Below are positions 1 to 7,481 of a stretch of 13,683 nucleotides of DNA, piece after piece. The stretch is from Actinomycetes bacterium (GTDB lineage: Bacteria; Actinomycetota; Acidimicrobiia; Spongiisociales; UBA5794), in assembly GCA_023336855.1 (NCBI GenBank), contig JAMBLK010000049.1, positions 1-13,683 on the forward strand, written 5' to 3'. Positions within the stretch are counted from its first letter, which is position 1; each line of letters opens with the position of its first letter. The position numbers and the translations under genes were made by a program. The notes under the pieces are model-generated. The model was not told the DNA's origin, did no database searches, and was given only the letters and a program-made list of their open reading frames with translations.

Positions 1-1175
1 CTGAGTTGGCGGGTCGCTTTCGGTGCCGAAGCGCTCATCGTTCTCGGGGTGCTCCTCGCCTCGGGACTCATCACCGACGCTCCAGCGGTCGTCCCGAAGC
101 CGAAGCTCGACTTCGTGGGAGTTGGGTTGTCGGTTTCCGGCATGGGTCTCTTCGTGTTCGGGATTCTGCAAACGACGAGCAGGGGATGGCAGGATCCGCT
201 CGTTCTCTCCTTGATCGGACTTGGCATCGTGCTGATCGGGGTCTTCGTCTGGTGGGTGAGGAAGAGGGAGGCCGCGAAGCGCCCCGTACTCCTTCACCCA
301 TCGATCTTCCGGCATCGAACGACCTCGCCTCGGCCGGGCTTCCAATCCTCTCGACCCAGACATTCGCACAAGCGGGCTTGCTCTTCTTGATACCGCTGTT
401 CACCCAGTCGGTGCTCGGATTCGACGCGCTCCAGACAGGGATCACGCTGCTGCCCCTCTCGATCGGTGTGCTGCTCACATCCATTCTCACGCCACCTCTC
501 GGACAGAAGATCTACCCGAGATACATCATCCAGGGGGGATTGGTTCTGCTGTTCACCGGAGGCGTGATCCTCGCCCGATCGCTCGACGGTGCGACGGAGG
601 CGATGGATATGGCACTCGGCCTCCTGGTGGGCGGTCTCGCGATTGGGCTCATCGCCGGGCAGTTACCGAACCTCATTCTGAGCGGCGTTGACAATGACGA
701 GGCGAGCGAGGCATCGGGTCTCCAGGGAACGGCACAGAATCTGGGGATGGCCCTCGGCACAGCCGTCATCGGAACCGTCATTCTCAGCGTCGGGATCTCG
801 TCGATGGGCGGTCAGATCGCCGACAGCACGGTCGTCCCTGAAGACTCGAAACCGCAGATCCAGGCGGCGCTCGAGGGCGGACTCAACGGTGCCGACCTGG
901 AGATCGTCGAGAGCGAGATAGCTGCAGCGCCCGCAGAGGTTCAGGATGAGATCGGGACGATCTACCGGGAGTCAACGGTAGACGGATTCCAGGGTGCCAT
1001 CCTTGTTGGCGGTCTCGTAGCCCTCTTTGGAGCGGGCCTCTCGTTCTGGCTGCCCAAGAAGAAGTTGCCCGCCGACACGAGCACCGAGGAGATCATCAGG
1101 GAGACGGTCCGCAACCCGACGATCCCGGCGATGCAACTCGAGATGGACGATCACCCCCGGTCGAAGAGCCCGTAG
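1..1175 (+). pseudogene. DHA2-type MFS drug exporter, 3' part, frameshifted
   Basis: Inner-membrane transporter of the major facilitator superfamily, most like the 14-helix DHA2 (EmrB/QacA-type) drug:H+ antiporters; the substrate cannot be told. The 5' end lies outside the window. Positions 1 to about 324 read in frame 1 and give hydrophobic helices and the inter-helix text KRPVLLHPSIFRHRT. The family's continuation, LASAGLPILSTQTFAQAGLL and the remaining helices, is read in frame 3 up to the TAG at 1173-1175. Stepping back one base near 324 restores a continuous protein, so one base is missing (or two are extra) around 319-330. After the break come hydrophobic segments, a polar extracytoplasmic loop (about 810-985), a last helix and a short charged tail ending in KSP. 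The break could be a real inactivating mutation or a sequencing error. Confidence is high for the family and for the frame break, low for whether the gene is dead. Confidence 0.8.
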
Positions 1176-1197
1176 CTCTGGGCGTCGCCGAGTCCTC

Positions 1198-1237
1198 TTG
1201 ACAAATGCATGCAAGAACATATGCTGGTATGTATGCA
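1198..1237 (+). promoter_or_regulatory. Promoter and likely operator of the toxin-antitoxin module
   Basis: A perfect -35 box TTGACA (1198-1203) is followed after 16 bp by TATGCT (1220-1225, four of six matches to the -10 consensus). The predicted start of transcription, about 1232-1233, coincides with the ATG at 1233, so the mRNA is probably leaderless. Two palindromes overlap the promoter: TGCATGCA (1206-1213) between the boxes, and the inverted repeat ACATA-N6-TATGT (1217-1232) across the -10. Ribbon-helix-helix antitoxins usually bind such sites and repress their own operon; that binding is inferred. Confidence 0.6.
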
Positions 1238-1427
1238 GAGTACGAGTGTACGGATCGACGTCGCGACCCATGAGGAACTGAAGCGGTTAGCCGCGGAGTT
1301 GGGAGAGAGCGTGGGTGGAACGGTAGCACTCGCCGTCCGGCGGCTCCGTCAGGACCGGATCGGTGAAGAACTCGCCCGACCTGTCGAGTCCCACGAGAGT
1401 TCCTGGCTTGATGCTGATCTCAGGTGA
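1233..1427 (+). CDS. Ribbon-helix-helix antitoxin of a MazF-type toxin-antitoxin pair
   Basis: Small DNA-binding antitoxin of 64 residues. The N-terminus TSVRIDV fits the beta strand of a ribbon-helix-helix fold, followed by helix A (ATHEELKRLAAELG) and helix B (SVGGTVALAVRRLRQD). The acidic tail, about residues 44-64, is the part that in this family wraps and neutralises the toxin. Two in-frame ATGs lie upstream at 1209 and 1221, but both fall inside the promoter, between the -35 and the predicted transcription start, so the ATG at 1233 is preferred as a leaderless start. The gene overlaps the toxin start by 17 nt, which supports translational coupling. It would neutralise the toxin and, with it, repress the module. 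The family is often labelled VapB/MazE-like, but the partner identifies it better than its own sequence does. Confidence 0.78.
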   Translation: MQSTSVRIDVATHEELKRLAAELGESVGGTVALAVRRLRQDRIGEELARPVESHESSWLDADLR

Positions 1428-1755
1428 CGTCGTAGGAGTTGATTTCGGCATGCCTGCCGGTCACGAGGCTGGCCTGCGGCGCCCGGCGGTCGTCGTGACC
1501 TCTCAGCGGGTCATCGATGCGGGCTCAACGGTCATCCACGTCGTTCCCTTGACTACATTGATCCGAGGTTTCGGGTCCGAGATCGTGATCGATCCGGATG
1601 ATCGGAACGGAGTATCGGTCAGGTCCGCCGCCCAGTGTCAACACGTCCGTGCGGTCTCCGTTGATAGGGTCGACGAGGTGTTCGGGAATACTGGTGCCGT
1701 CACCCTGTCCCACATCCGGGAGATCATCGGTCTGATCCTGGACGTCCCTGCCTAG
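1411..1755 (+). CDS. mazF: MazF/PemK-like mRNA interferase toxin
   Basis: Toxin of 114 residues with the MazF/PemK (CcdB-like) fold; family members cleave RNA at short sequences and stop growth when the antitoxin is lost. Visible hallmarks: the N-terminal strand GDVVGVDFG (5-13), the motif GLRRPAVVVTS (21-31) carrying the catalytic arginine region, VPLTT (45-49) with the usual catalytic Thr/Ser position, and a C-terminal helix HIREIIGLIL. Length is typical. The frame stays open upstream to 1363, but the family begins at the ATG at 1411, which has a GAGAG 11 nt before it and overlaps the antitoxin gene by 17 nt. The RNA target cannot be predicted. The gene runs head-on into the dehydrogenase gene on the other strand, whose open frame overlaps it for 231 nt. 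All expected motifs are intact, so it is probably functional. Confidence 0.87.
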   Translation: MLISGDVVGVDFGMPAGHEAGLRRPAVVVTSQRVIDAGSTVIHVVPLTTLIRGFGSEIVIDPDDRNGVSVRSAAQCQHVRAVSVDRVDEVFGNTGAVTLSHIREIIGLILDVPA

Positions 1756-2625
1756 CTGGTCTGCTGTCTGCTTTTCGCTCTGGTCTGTCCGCCAGCCCCA
1801 GCCGTCCAGGAAGAAATCCGGTAGCAGGTCAGCATCGGGGACATCGGCGTAGGCAGATAGATCGGTCACGCCGGATTCTGCAAGGGCCTCGTCGTCGATG
1901 TAGAAGTTCCCGGTTGCTTCGCGGCTCGGCCGTGTGAAGATCGCGTAGGCGGCATCGGCCATGATCTCTGGCGTTCTGGTCCGTTTCATGGCGTCCTCAC
2001 CACCGAGCAGATTCTGAACGGCGGCAGTGGCGATGGCCGTGCGCGGCCACAGACTGTTCACGGCGATTCCCGCTCCGGCGAACTCAGCCGACATGCCGAG
2101 CGTGCACATCGACATGCCGTACTTCGCCATCGTGTAGGCGAGGTTGTTCGCGAACCAGTGGGGTGAGAGGTTCAAGGGTGGGCTGAGACTGAGGATGTGC
2201 GGGTTCTCGGCCTTCTTCAGATGCGGGATACACGATCTCGATACGAGGTACGTGCCCCGGGCGTTGATGTCCTGCATCAGGTCGTACGCCTTCATCGGCA
2301 GCTGTTCGGTGCCTGAGAGGTTGATCGCCGACGCGTTGTTCAGGCAGAGATCGATGCCGCCGAATGCCTCGACGGTCTGTGCCACGGCAGCTTCCACCTG
2401 GTCGTCGAAGCGGATGTCTCCCACGATGGGCAGGGCATTGCCCCCGGCCTCTTCGATCTCCTGAGCAGCGGTGAAGATCGTCCCCGGGAGCCTCGGGTTG
2501 GGTTCGGCGGTCTTCGAGATTAGGGCGACGTTGGCACCGTCGGCGGCGACCCGCTTGGCAATGGCGAGGCCGATCCCGCGACTCCCGCCGGACATGAACA
2601 TCGTCTTGCCGGCCAGGTTGGTCAT
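1525..2625 (-). CDS. HSDL2-like short-chain dehydrogenase with antisense-encoded C-terminal extension
   Basis: NAD(P)-dependent oxidoreductase of the short-chain dehydrogenase/reductase family, close in layout to the SDR domain of HSDL2. It has the nucleotide-binding SGGSRGIG (12-19), the HSDL2-like stretch SKTAEPNPRLPGTIFTAAQE (37-56), NNAS (96-99) and a catalytic set Ser148, Tyr164, Lys168 (YTMAK). The substrate is unknown. Conserved sequence ends at about residue 276 (PDFFLDGW), where family members normally finish within a few residues. Here the frame has no stop until 1525-1527, so the ORF is 366 codons and residues 291-366 are the reverse complement of the mazF-like gene. That tail looks like shadow sequence, not a domain. 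Start ATG at 2625 has AAGGAG five bases upstream. It is the last gene of the long minus-strand array, 30 bp after the aldolase gene. Family confidence is high; the real C-terminus is uncertain. Confidence 0.85.
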   Translation of the reverse strand: MTNLAGKTMFMSGGSRGIGLAIAKRVAADGANVALISKTAEPNPRLPGTIFTAAQEIEEAGGNALPIVGDIRFDDQVEAAVAQTVEAFGGIDLCLNNASAINLSGTEQLPMKAYDLMQDINARGTYLVSRSCIPHLKKAENPHILSLSPPLNLSPHWFANNLAYTMAKYGMSMCTLGMSAEFAGAGIAVNSLWPRTAIATAAVQNLLGGEDAMKRTRTPEIMADAAYAIFTRPSREATGNFYIDDEALAESGVTDLSAYADVPDADLLPDFFLDGWGWRTDQSEKQTADQLGRDVQDQTDDLPDVGQGDGTSIPEHLVDPINGDRTDVLTLGGGPDRYSVPIIRIDHDLGPETSDQCSQGNDVDDR

Positions 2626-2655
2626 GGGCGCTCCTTCGCTCTGTACGAACGCAGG

Positions 2656-3510
2656 CTACTGCCCGACACCGGGACAGCAGAGCTCACGCATCTCTTCCCG
2701 GGTGTCGGCGTCGAGAGCGACCAACGGAGCACGCATCGTCCCTGGAGCGAGGCCCTCCATCTCGGCCGCCGCGTACGTCCCCGCCAGACCGTGACGTTCG
2801 ACGGTCGCCGAGATCGCCGACAGGCGGTCCTGGGCATCGAGGTCCGTCCGTGCAGCATCGACCAGTTCGGACGCGTAGTTCGCCGACGCGGTGATCGCGC
2901 CGTATGCGCCACGCACGACTGCCTCATGAACGATGCGAGAGGCACCCGTGTACAGGTAGTAGCCGTCGCCGGCTCCGTCGAGAATCGGAGCCACCCGGTC
3001 GGGGTCGCCGCCCGAGTCCTTCATGCCGACCACGTTCGGGTGATCGGATAGGTCGACTGCTGTTTCGACGGGTAGCTCGTATGACATGACGGCCGGCACC
3101 GAGTAACAGAAGACGGGGACCGGGGAGTGGTCGGCAACGGACCGGAAGAACGAAGCGACGAGTTCGTGGTCCTTGCGGAGCAGGAGTGTCGGTGTCGTGA
3201 CGAGCACGGCATCGGCTCCTGCGCCGGCTGCCTCGGCGACCTGCAGGGTGGCCTGGCGGACGGACTGGGCGGAGATACCTGCCAGCAGGAACACTCCTGG
3301 GCCGAGCTCATCGCGCGCTGTCGCTGTGAGGAGGCCCCGTTCGCCGGATTCGAGGTACGGGCCCTGACCGGTCGAGCCACCGATAAGAAAACCGGCAAGG
3401 CCGCCCTCGGTGAGGGATCCGAGGTTGTGCCGGTGCGCACCGGCATCGATCAAGCCGGCGCGGTCGAACGGTGTGATCAGAGCAGCCATCGTCCGGGGTG
3501 GGGTCATCAT
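2656..3510 (-). CDS. DapA/HOGA-superfamily class I aldolase
   Basis: TIM-barrel aldolase of the dihydrodipicolinate synthase / N-acetylneuraminate lyase superfamily, 284 residues, which binds pyruvate through a lysine Schiff base. Visible elements: GGSTGQGP (44-51; the family's GTTGE region), the tyrosine in CYSVP (Tyr136) and the Schiff-base lysine in GMKDSGGD (Lys164). The arginine that follows YN(V)P in true DapA and binds aspartate semialdehyde is absent (YSVPAVMSYELP). The run from YSVP through HPNVVGMKDSGGD resembles, from memory, eukaryotic 4-hydroxy-2-oxoglutarate aldolase (HOGA1). A pyruvate/2-oxo-acid aldolase is therefore a better guess than lysine biosynthesis; the substrate is unproven. 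The start is ATG at 3510, overlapping the gnd stop as ATGA. A TTG at 3522 is in frame upstream but lacks that coupling. An ATG at 3507 directly follows. Confidence 0.82.
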   Translation of the reverse strand: MMTPPRTMAALITPFDRAGLIDAGAHRHNLGSLTEGGLAGFLIGGSTGQGPYLESGERGLLTATARDELGPGVFLLAGISAQSVRQATLQVAEAAGAGADAVLVTTPTLLLRKDHELVASFFRSVADHSPVPVFCYSVPAVMSYELPVETAVDLSDHPNVVGMKDSGGDPDRVAPILDGAGDGYYLYTGASRIVHEAVVRGAYGAITASANYASELVDAARTDLDAQDRLSAISATVERHGLAGTYAAAEMEGLAPGTMRAPLVALDADTREEMRELCCPGVGQ

Positions 3511-4925
3511 TGTTGTGTCCAATCCGAGTGGAAGAATCGGCCGCGAGGTTCGTCCGTTCGTTCGTAAGTGTGGGCGCCGAAGGAGTCACGCTGCGCCTGG
3601 ATGAGGTTCGCGGGCAGACGTTCCGAGCGGTATGCGTCGTAGAACGCCAGAGCCGACGAGTACGCGGGAACGGGGATTCCCGCAGCGACGGCCCGCGCGA
3701 CGGTTCGGCGCCAACCCGGCTCGGCGGCGGTCACCGCGTCACGGAAGAAGCCTTCCACCAGGAGATTCGAGAGATCGGGATTGGAACGGTATGCCGCTGT
3801 TATGTCACCGAGGAACCGCGAACGGATGATGCATCCTGCCCGCCAGAGAGATGCGATGGTCCCCGGGTCGAGGTTCCACCCGTACTCATCGGAGGCTGCT
3901 TCGAACAACATGAATCCCTGGGCATACGAAACGATCTTGGATGCATAGAGGGCGTCTTCGAGATCGGCGATGACACCATCGGGCGCGTCCTGGATCGACC
4001 CATCAGGGCCGGTCAGGACCTCTGCCGCCGCGGCGCGTTCGTCGAGGAGAGCAGACACGATCCGGGCGTACACCGCTTCCGAGACGAGGGTGGTCGGCAT
4101 CGCCTGGTCCATCGACGCCACCACAGTCCACTTGCCGGTGCCCTTCTGTCCGGCGGCGTCGAGAACACGATCGAGGAGCGGCGTTCCGTCGGCGTCGACC
4201 GTTCCCATGATGTCCCGGGTGATGTCGATGAGGAACGAGTCGAGCCGACCCTCGTTCCAACGGGCGAAGATCGGGCGCATCTCAGCGGGCGTCAGTCCCA
4301 GACCGCGACGCATCACGTCATATGCCTCGGCGATCACCTGCATGTCGCCGTACTCGATGCCGTTGTGGACCATCTTGACGTAGTGGCCTGCGCCACCGGG
4401 TCCCACCCACTCGCAGCACGGCTCACCGTCGGCGTCGGCAGCGATCGACCGGAAGATGGACTCAACGATCGGCCACGCTGCGATGTTGCCGCCGGGCATG
4501 ATCGACGGGCCGTAGCGGGCGCCTTCCTCTCCGCCGGAGACGCCCATCCCGATAAAGCGGATACCGAACTCTGCAAGGCGGGCCGTTCGCTGTTCGGTAT
4601 CGGTGAACCGCGAATTGCCGCCATCGACGACGATGTCACCCCGTTCGAGCAGGGGGACGAGAGCATCGATCTGATCGTCAACCGGCTGACCGGCTTTGAT
4701 CATGAGCATCACGACACGCGGCCGTTTCAGTGTGTCCACGAGATCTTCGAGCGATCGCGTGCCGATGACCGACGCTTCGGAGGCATCGCCCGATAGGAAC
4801 TCCTTCGTGCGCTCCGGCGATCTGTTGTAGACCGAAACGGTGAAGCCGTGGTCGGCCATGTTCAGGACGAGGTTGCGACCCATAACGGCGAGACCGATGA
4901 GTCCGATGTCTGCTTGCTGCGCCAT
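3507..4925 (-). CDS. gnd: 6-phosphogluconate dehydrogenase, decarboxylating
   Basis: Cytosolic enzyme of the oxidative pentose phosphate pathway: 6-phosphogluconate + NADP+ gives ribulose 5-phosphate, CO2 and NADPH. At 472 residues it is the full-length form. It has the Rossmann motif GLAVMGRNLVLN (11-22), NRS (34-36) after the second strand as in NADP-using members, the family signature GVSGGEEGARYGPSIMPGG (128-146), catalytic Lys184 and Glu191 in HYVKMVHNGIEYGDMQ, KGTGKWT (261-267), and the helical C-terminal domain ending GRFFHSDW. The ATG at 4925 lies 17 bp after the peptidase stop with no clear Shine-Dalgarno. Its TGA is shared with the next gene's start (ATGA). Zwf and other pentose phosphate genes are absent; location downstream of ilvC, a NADPH-using enzyme, suggests cofactor supply, which is inference. 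Confidence 0.95.
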   Translation of the reverse strand: MAQQADIGLIGLAVMGRNLVLNMADHGFTVSVYNRSPERTKEFLSGDASEASVIGTRSLEDLVDTLKRPRVVMLMIKAGQPVDDQIDALVPLLERGDIVVDGGNSRFTDTEQRTARLAEFGIRFIGMGVSGGEEGARYGPSIMPGGNIAAWPIVESIFRSIAADADGEPCCEWVGPGGAGHYVKMVHNGIEYGDMQVIAEAYDVMRRGLGLTPAEMRPIFARWNEGRLDSFLIDITRDIMGTVDADGTPLLDRVLDAAGQKGTGKWTVVASMDQAMPTTLVSEAVYARIVSALLDERAAAAEVLTGPDGSIQDAPDGVIADLEDALYASKIVSYAQGFMLFEAASDEYGWNLDPGTIASLWRAGCIIRSRFLGDITAAYRSNPDLSNLLVEGFFRDAVTAAEPGWRRTVARAVAAGIPVPAYSSALAFYDAYRSERLPANLIQAQRDSFGAHTYERTDEPRGRFFHSDWTQQ

Positions 4926-4942
4926 GATGACGACGTTAGCGC

Positions 4943-6382
4943 TCAGCGCGGTAGCTCCTGGCCGTAGAGCCAGGTGGCGAAGAGATCCGTGAGATCGTGG
5001 CCTGACGTCTCCTCGGCGACGGCGATGAAGTTGTCGGTTGTGGCATTGCCGTCGGCATAGCGCTCCGCATACGTGCGGAGGGTTGCGAAGAATGCGTCAT
5101 CGCCGATCTCTTCGCGTAGGGCGACGAGCACGAGGGCGCCCCTCTGGTAGACGCTGCCGTTGAAGAGATCGTTCGGAGGGGGCGTTGCCGGTGGGCCGTA
5201 TTCGGCGATGCGCGTCACCTCGGTGCGATTCGCCACTTCCTCCCGGTAGGCCTCCGCTCCGAAGAGATGCTCGATCCAGAGGAGCTCAGCGAACGTGGCG
5301 AACCCTTCGTTGAGCCAGATGTCGCTCCACTGTGCGACCGAGACCGAGTTCCCGAACCATTGATGAGCGAGTTCGTGGACATGGACGTATTCGAAGAAGG
5401 GAGCTTCCACCATCGTACGTCCGAACAGTGAGAGCGTCTGATTCTCGAGAGCGTGCTGGAAACCGTCGACAACGGCGATCCCGTACTGGTCGAATGGGTA
5501 CGGCCCGAACGCCTCTTCGAGGACGTTGATCATCTCTCCGGTCTGCGCGAGGGCGACCGGGGCGTCTCCGACAAGGTCCGCTGGAAGCATGTTCCTGATC
5601 TGCAGCCCCGCCGTCTCGGTAGAGCCGGGGTCTTCAACGAGCTCCCAACCGTCACCGATCACAACGGTCGCGAGATACGGTGCCATGGGTGCATCCATCG
5701 ACCAGTGATACGTCGTGGTCGTCTCACTCGAGATGACGTCCGTCAGTTCTCCATTGGCTGCACCCATGAATCCAGCGGGGACAGTGATGGAGAATGTGAA
5801 CGTTGCCTTGTCGGTCGGATGATCGTTCGAGGGGAACCACGAATGAGCCGCGTCGGGTTCGGCCACGACAAACTGCTCACCCTCGGGTCCGGCGAGCCAG
5901 CCGATCGCGATGGGGATCGCAGCCGACTGCATCGGCTGTGGTGTGCCCCCGTAGGACAGTTCGATCTTGAAATGCTCGCCCGAGGGAATCCGGTGGGTGA
6001 TCACGAGTTCGTCTCCGTCCCGAAGGAAGGTGACCTCGCTCCCATCGACGGTTAGCTCATCGATCTCCCATCCGACGAAATCGAGATTGAATCCGGAGAG
6101 GTTCTGCGTCGCGACCGCGGTGATGGCGGCATCCGCCTCGACCGATCCGTCGGCGTCGTAGGTGAGTTCGAGGCCGTAGTGCTGAACGTCGTAGCCACCG
6201 TTCCCAAGCCCCGGGTAGTACACATCCCCGACCCCCGGAGCCCCGGGCGTGAACGGCACGGTCGAAGTAGGAGCGAGGGTCGTCGCGATCGTGGCGACGC
6301 TCGTCGGCGTTGAGTCGGATGACCCGCTACTGCACGAAGCAGCAGCGACGAGAAGCAGGCCGAGCGCTGTGACGCGTTTCAT
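4943..6382 (-). CDS. Lipoprotein M1-family zinc metallopeptidase
   Basis: Predicted exported, membrane-anchored peptidase of the gluzincin M1 family (aminopeptidase N type). Residues 1-17 form a lipoprotein signal (MKR, hydrophobic core, AASC with Cys17), followed by a Ser/Thr/Pro-rich linker to about residue 45. An N-terminal beta domain runs to about 250. The catalytic domain has HALEN (310-314) at the place of the GxMEN exopeptidase motif, the zinc motif HELAH (336-340) with the third ligand Glu359 exactly 18 residues on (LNEG), and the usual tyrosine at Tyr412 (VYQRGA). At 479 residues it lacks the large helical C-terminal domain of classical aminopeptidase N. It would trim amino acids from peptides outside the membrane. 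It lies 46 bp after leuB and 17 bp before gnd. The odd context is a secreted peptidase inside a biosynthetic array. No good Shine-Dalgarno is seen. Confidence 0.92.
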   Translation of the reverse strand: MKRVTALGLLLVAAASCSSGSSDSTPTSVATIATTLAPTSTVPFTPGAPGVGDVYYPGLGNGGYDVQHYGLELTYDADGSVEADAAITAVATQNLSGFNLDFVGWEIDELTVDGSEVTFLRDGDELVITHRIPSGEHFKIELSYGGTPQPMQSAAIPIAIGWLAGPEGEQFVVAEPDAAHSWFPSNDHPTDKATFTFSITVPAGFMGAANGELTDVISSETTTTYHWSMDAPMAPYLATVVIGDGWELVEDPGSTETAGLQIRNMLPADLVGDAPVALAQTGEMINVLEEAFGPYPFDQYGIAVVDGFQHALENQTLSLFGRTMVEAPFFEYVHVHELAHQWFGNSVSVAQWSDIWLNEGFATFAELLWIEHLFGAEAYREEVANRTEVTRIAEYGPPATPPPNDLFNGSVYQRGALVLVALREEIGDDAFFATLRTYAERYADGNATTDNFIAVAEETSGHDLTDLFATWLYGQELPR

Positions 6383-6388
6383 ACTGTT

Positions 6389-6417
6389 CTACTGCTCTAC
6401 TTGCTACTGCTCTACTT
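6389..6417 (-). repeat. Two-copy 15-bp tandem repeat between leuB and the peptidase gene
   Basis: CTACTGCTCTACTT occurs perfectly at 6389-6402 and again at 6404-6417 on the + strand, a period of 15 bp, and fills most of the 46-bp gap between the leuB stop and the peptidase start. Read in the direction of transcription it is AAGTAGAGCAGTAG twice, directly before the start codon, where a ribosome binding site would be. No function is known. Confidence 0.85.
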
Positions 6418-6428
6418 CGTCGAGCGCC

Positions 6429-7481
6429 TCACATGGAGACGGCTCTCGCTACCGCGTCCCCCATCTCTGTCGTCGAAGTGGTCGGTCCCGTGCCCGCGAT
6501 GTCGGCGGTGCGGAGACCGGCCGCGAGGATGTTGTCGACGGCGGTCTCAATCGCAGCGGCAGGCTCGGCGAGGTCGAGCGAATGCCTCAGCGCCATGGAG
6601 GCTGCGAGGATCGTGGCGAGAGGGTTCGCCATGTTCTTGCCTGCGATGTCGGGCGCCGAGCCATGGACCGGTTCGTAGAGGCCGGGCGGGCCGTCTCCGA
6701 TCGAGGCCGACGGCAAGAGGCCGAGGGAACCGGGCAGCATGGATGCCTCATCGGTCAGGATGTCGCCGAAGAGGTTCCCGGTCACGACGACGTCGAAGTC
6801 CCGGGGGCGTGAGAGCAGGTGCATCGCCATCGCGTCAACCAGCACCACTTCGTAGTCGACATCGGAGAACTCGGTCTCCATGACTCGTGCAGCCGTTCTG
6901 CGCCACAGACGGGACACCTCCAGAACGTTGGCCTTGTCGACGGAAGTGAGCTTGCCCCTTCGCCCTCGAGCAGATTCGGCAGCCACACGGATGACCCGTT
7001 CGATCTCCGGCACCGTGTAGACCATCTCGTTCCTGGCGACCATCCCATCATCGGAGAGCGAGGAAGGGCCGAAGTAGATGCCGCCGGTCAGTTCGCGAAC
7101 GAACAGGATGTCGACGCCGGCAGCGTCTCGGAGAGGTGACGCGGTCGGGAAGTGAACCTGGATGGGGCGGAGGTTCACGTAGAGGCCGAGAGTGGAGCGG
7201 ATTCCGAGCAGACCATCTTCGGGCCGAGTCTTGGCCGTCGGGTCATCCCAGCGTGGACCGCCGACGGCGCCGAGGAGGATCGCGTCCGACGAGCGGCACG
7301 CTTCAACGGTGGAGGAGGGGAGTGGATCGCCGGTTGCGTCGATTGCTGCACCGCCGATGAGATGCTCGTCGAATGTGAAGGTCAGCCCGAATCGGACCGC
7401 AACCGCCTCGAGAACCTTCTTCCCTTCGTCGACGACTTCGGGCCCGATGCCATCGCCGGGGAGGAGCGTGAAGTGGCTCAT
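6429..7481 (-). CDS. leuB: 3-isopropylmalate dehydrogenase
   Basis: Leucine pathway enzyme: NAD+-dependent oxidative decarboxylation of 3-isopropylmalate to 2-oxoisocaproate. It is 350 residues, full length for the family. Visible: N-terminal LLPGDGIGPEV (6-16), GIRSTLGLYVNLRP (93-106) with substrate-binding Arg95 and Arg105, FVRELTGGIYFG (127-138) with Arg129 and Tyr136, Lys183 (SVDKANVLE), Asp216 (VDAMAMHL), metal ligands Asp240 and Asp244 (GNLFGDILTDEAS), and the NAD-binding HGSAPDIAGKNMANP. The open frame extends upstream past 8000, but that part is a shadow of leuA; family length and sequence fix the start at ATG 7481, which overlaps the leuA stop as ATGA. No Shine-Dalgarno precedes it, so expression probably depends on coupling to leuA. 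Confidence 0.96.
   Translation of the reverse strand: MSHFTLLPGDGIGPEVVDEGKKVLEAVAVRFGLTFTFDEHLIGGAAIDATGDPLPSSTVEACRSSDAILLGAVGGPRWDDPTAKTRPEDGLLGIRSTLGLYVNLRPIQVHFPTASPLRDAAGVDILFVRELTGGIYFGPSSLSDDGMVARNEMVYTVPEIERVIRVAAESARGRRGKLTSVDKANVLEVSRLWRRTAARVMETEFSDVDYEVVLVDAMAMHLLSRPRDFDVVVTGNLFGDILTDEASMLPGSLGLLPSASIGDGPPGLYEPVHGSAPDIAGKNMANPLATILAASMALRHSLDLAEPAAAIETAVDNILAAGLRTADIAGTGPTTSTTEMGDAVARAVSM

Noticed and set aside
1756..1795. Possible terminator or site-specific repeat between mazF and the SDR gene
   Set aside because: CTGGTCTG is repeated at 1756 and 1780 and GCTGG/CCAGC flank the gap, but no compact stem with a U tract forms on either strand, and 8-bp repeats are too short to claim as insertion scars.
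3511..3522. TTG start at 3522 for the aldolase
   Set aside because: The ATG at 3510 shares ATGA with the gnd stop, the junction style used elsewhere in this operon, and the extra four residues are not family sequence.
3498..4796. Long + strand open frame opposite gnd
   Set aside because: It is the antisense of a fully conserved 6-phosphogluconate dehydrogenase; its translation has no recognisable fold or motif, and such mirror frames are common in high-GC DNA.
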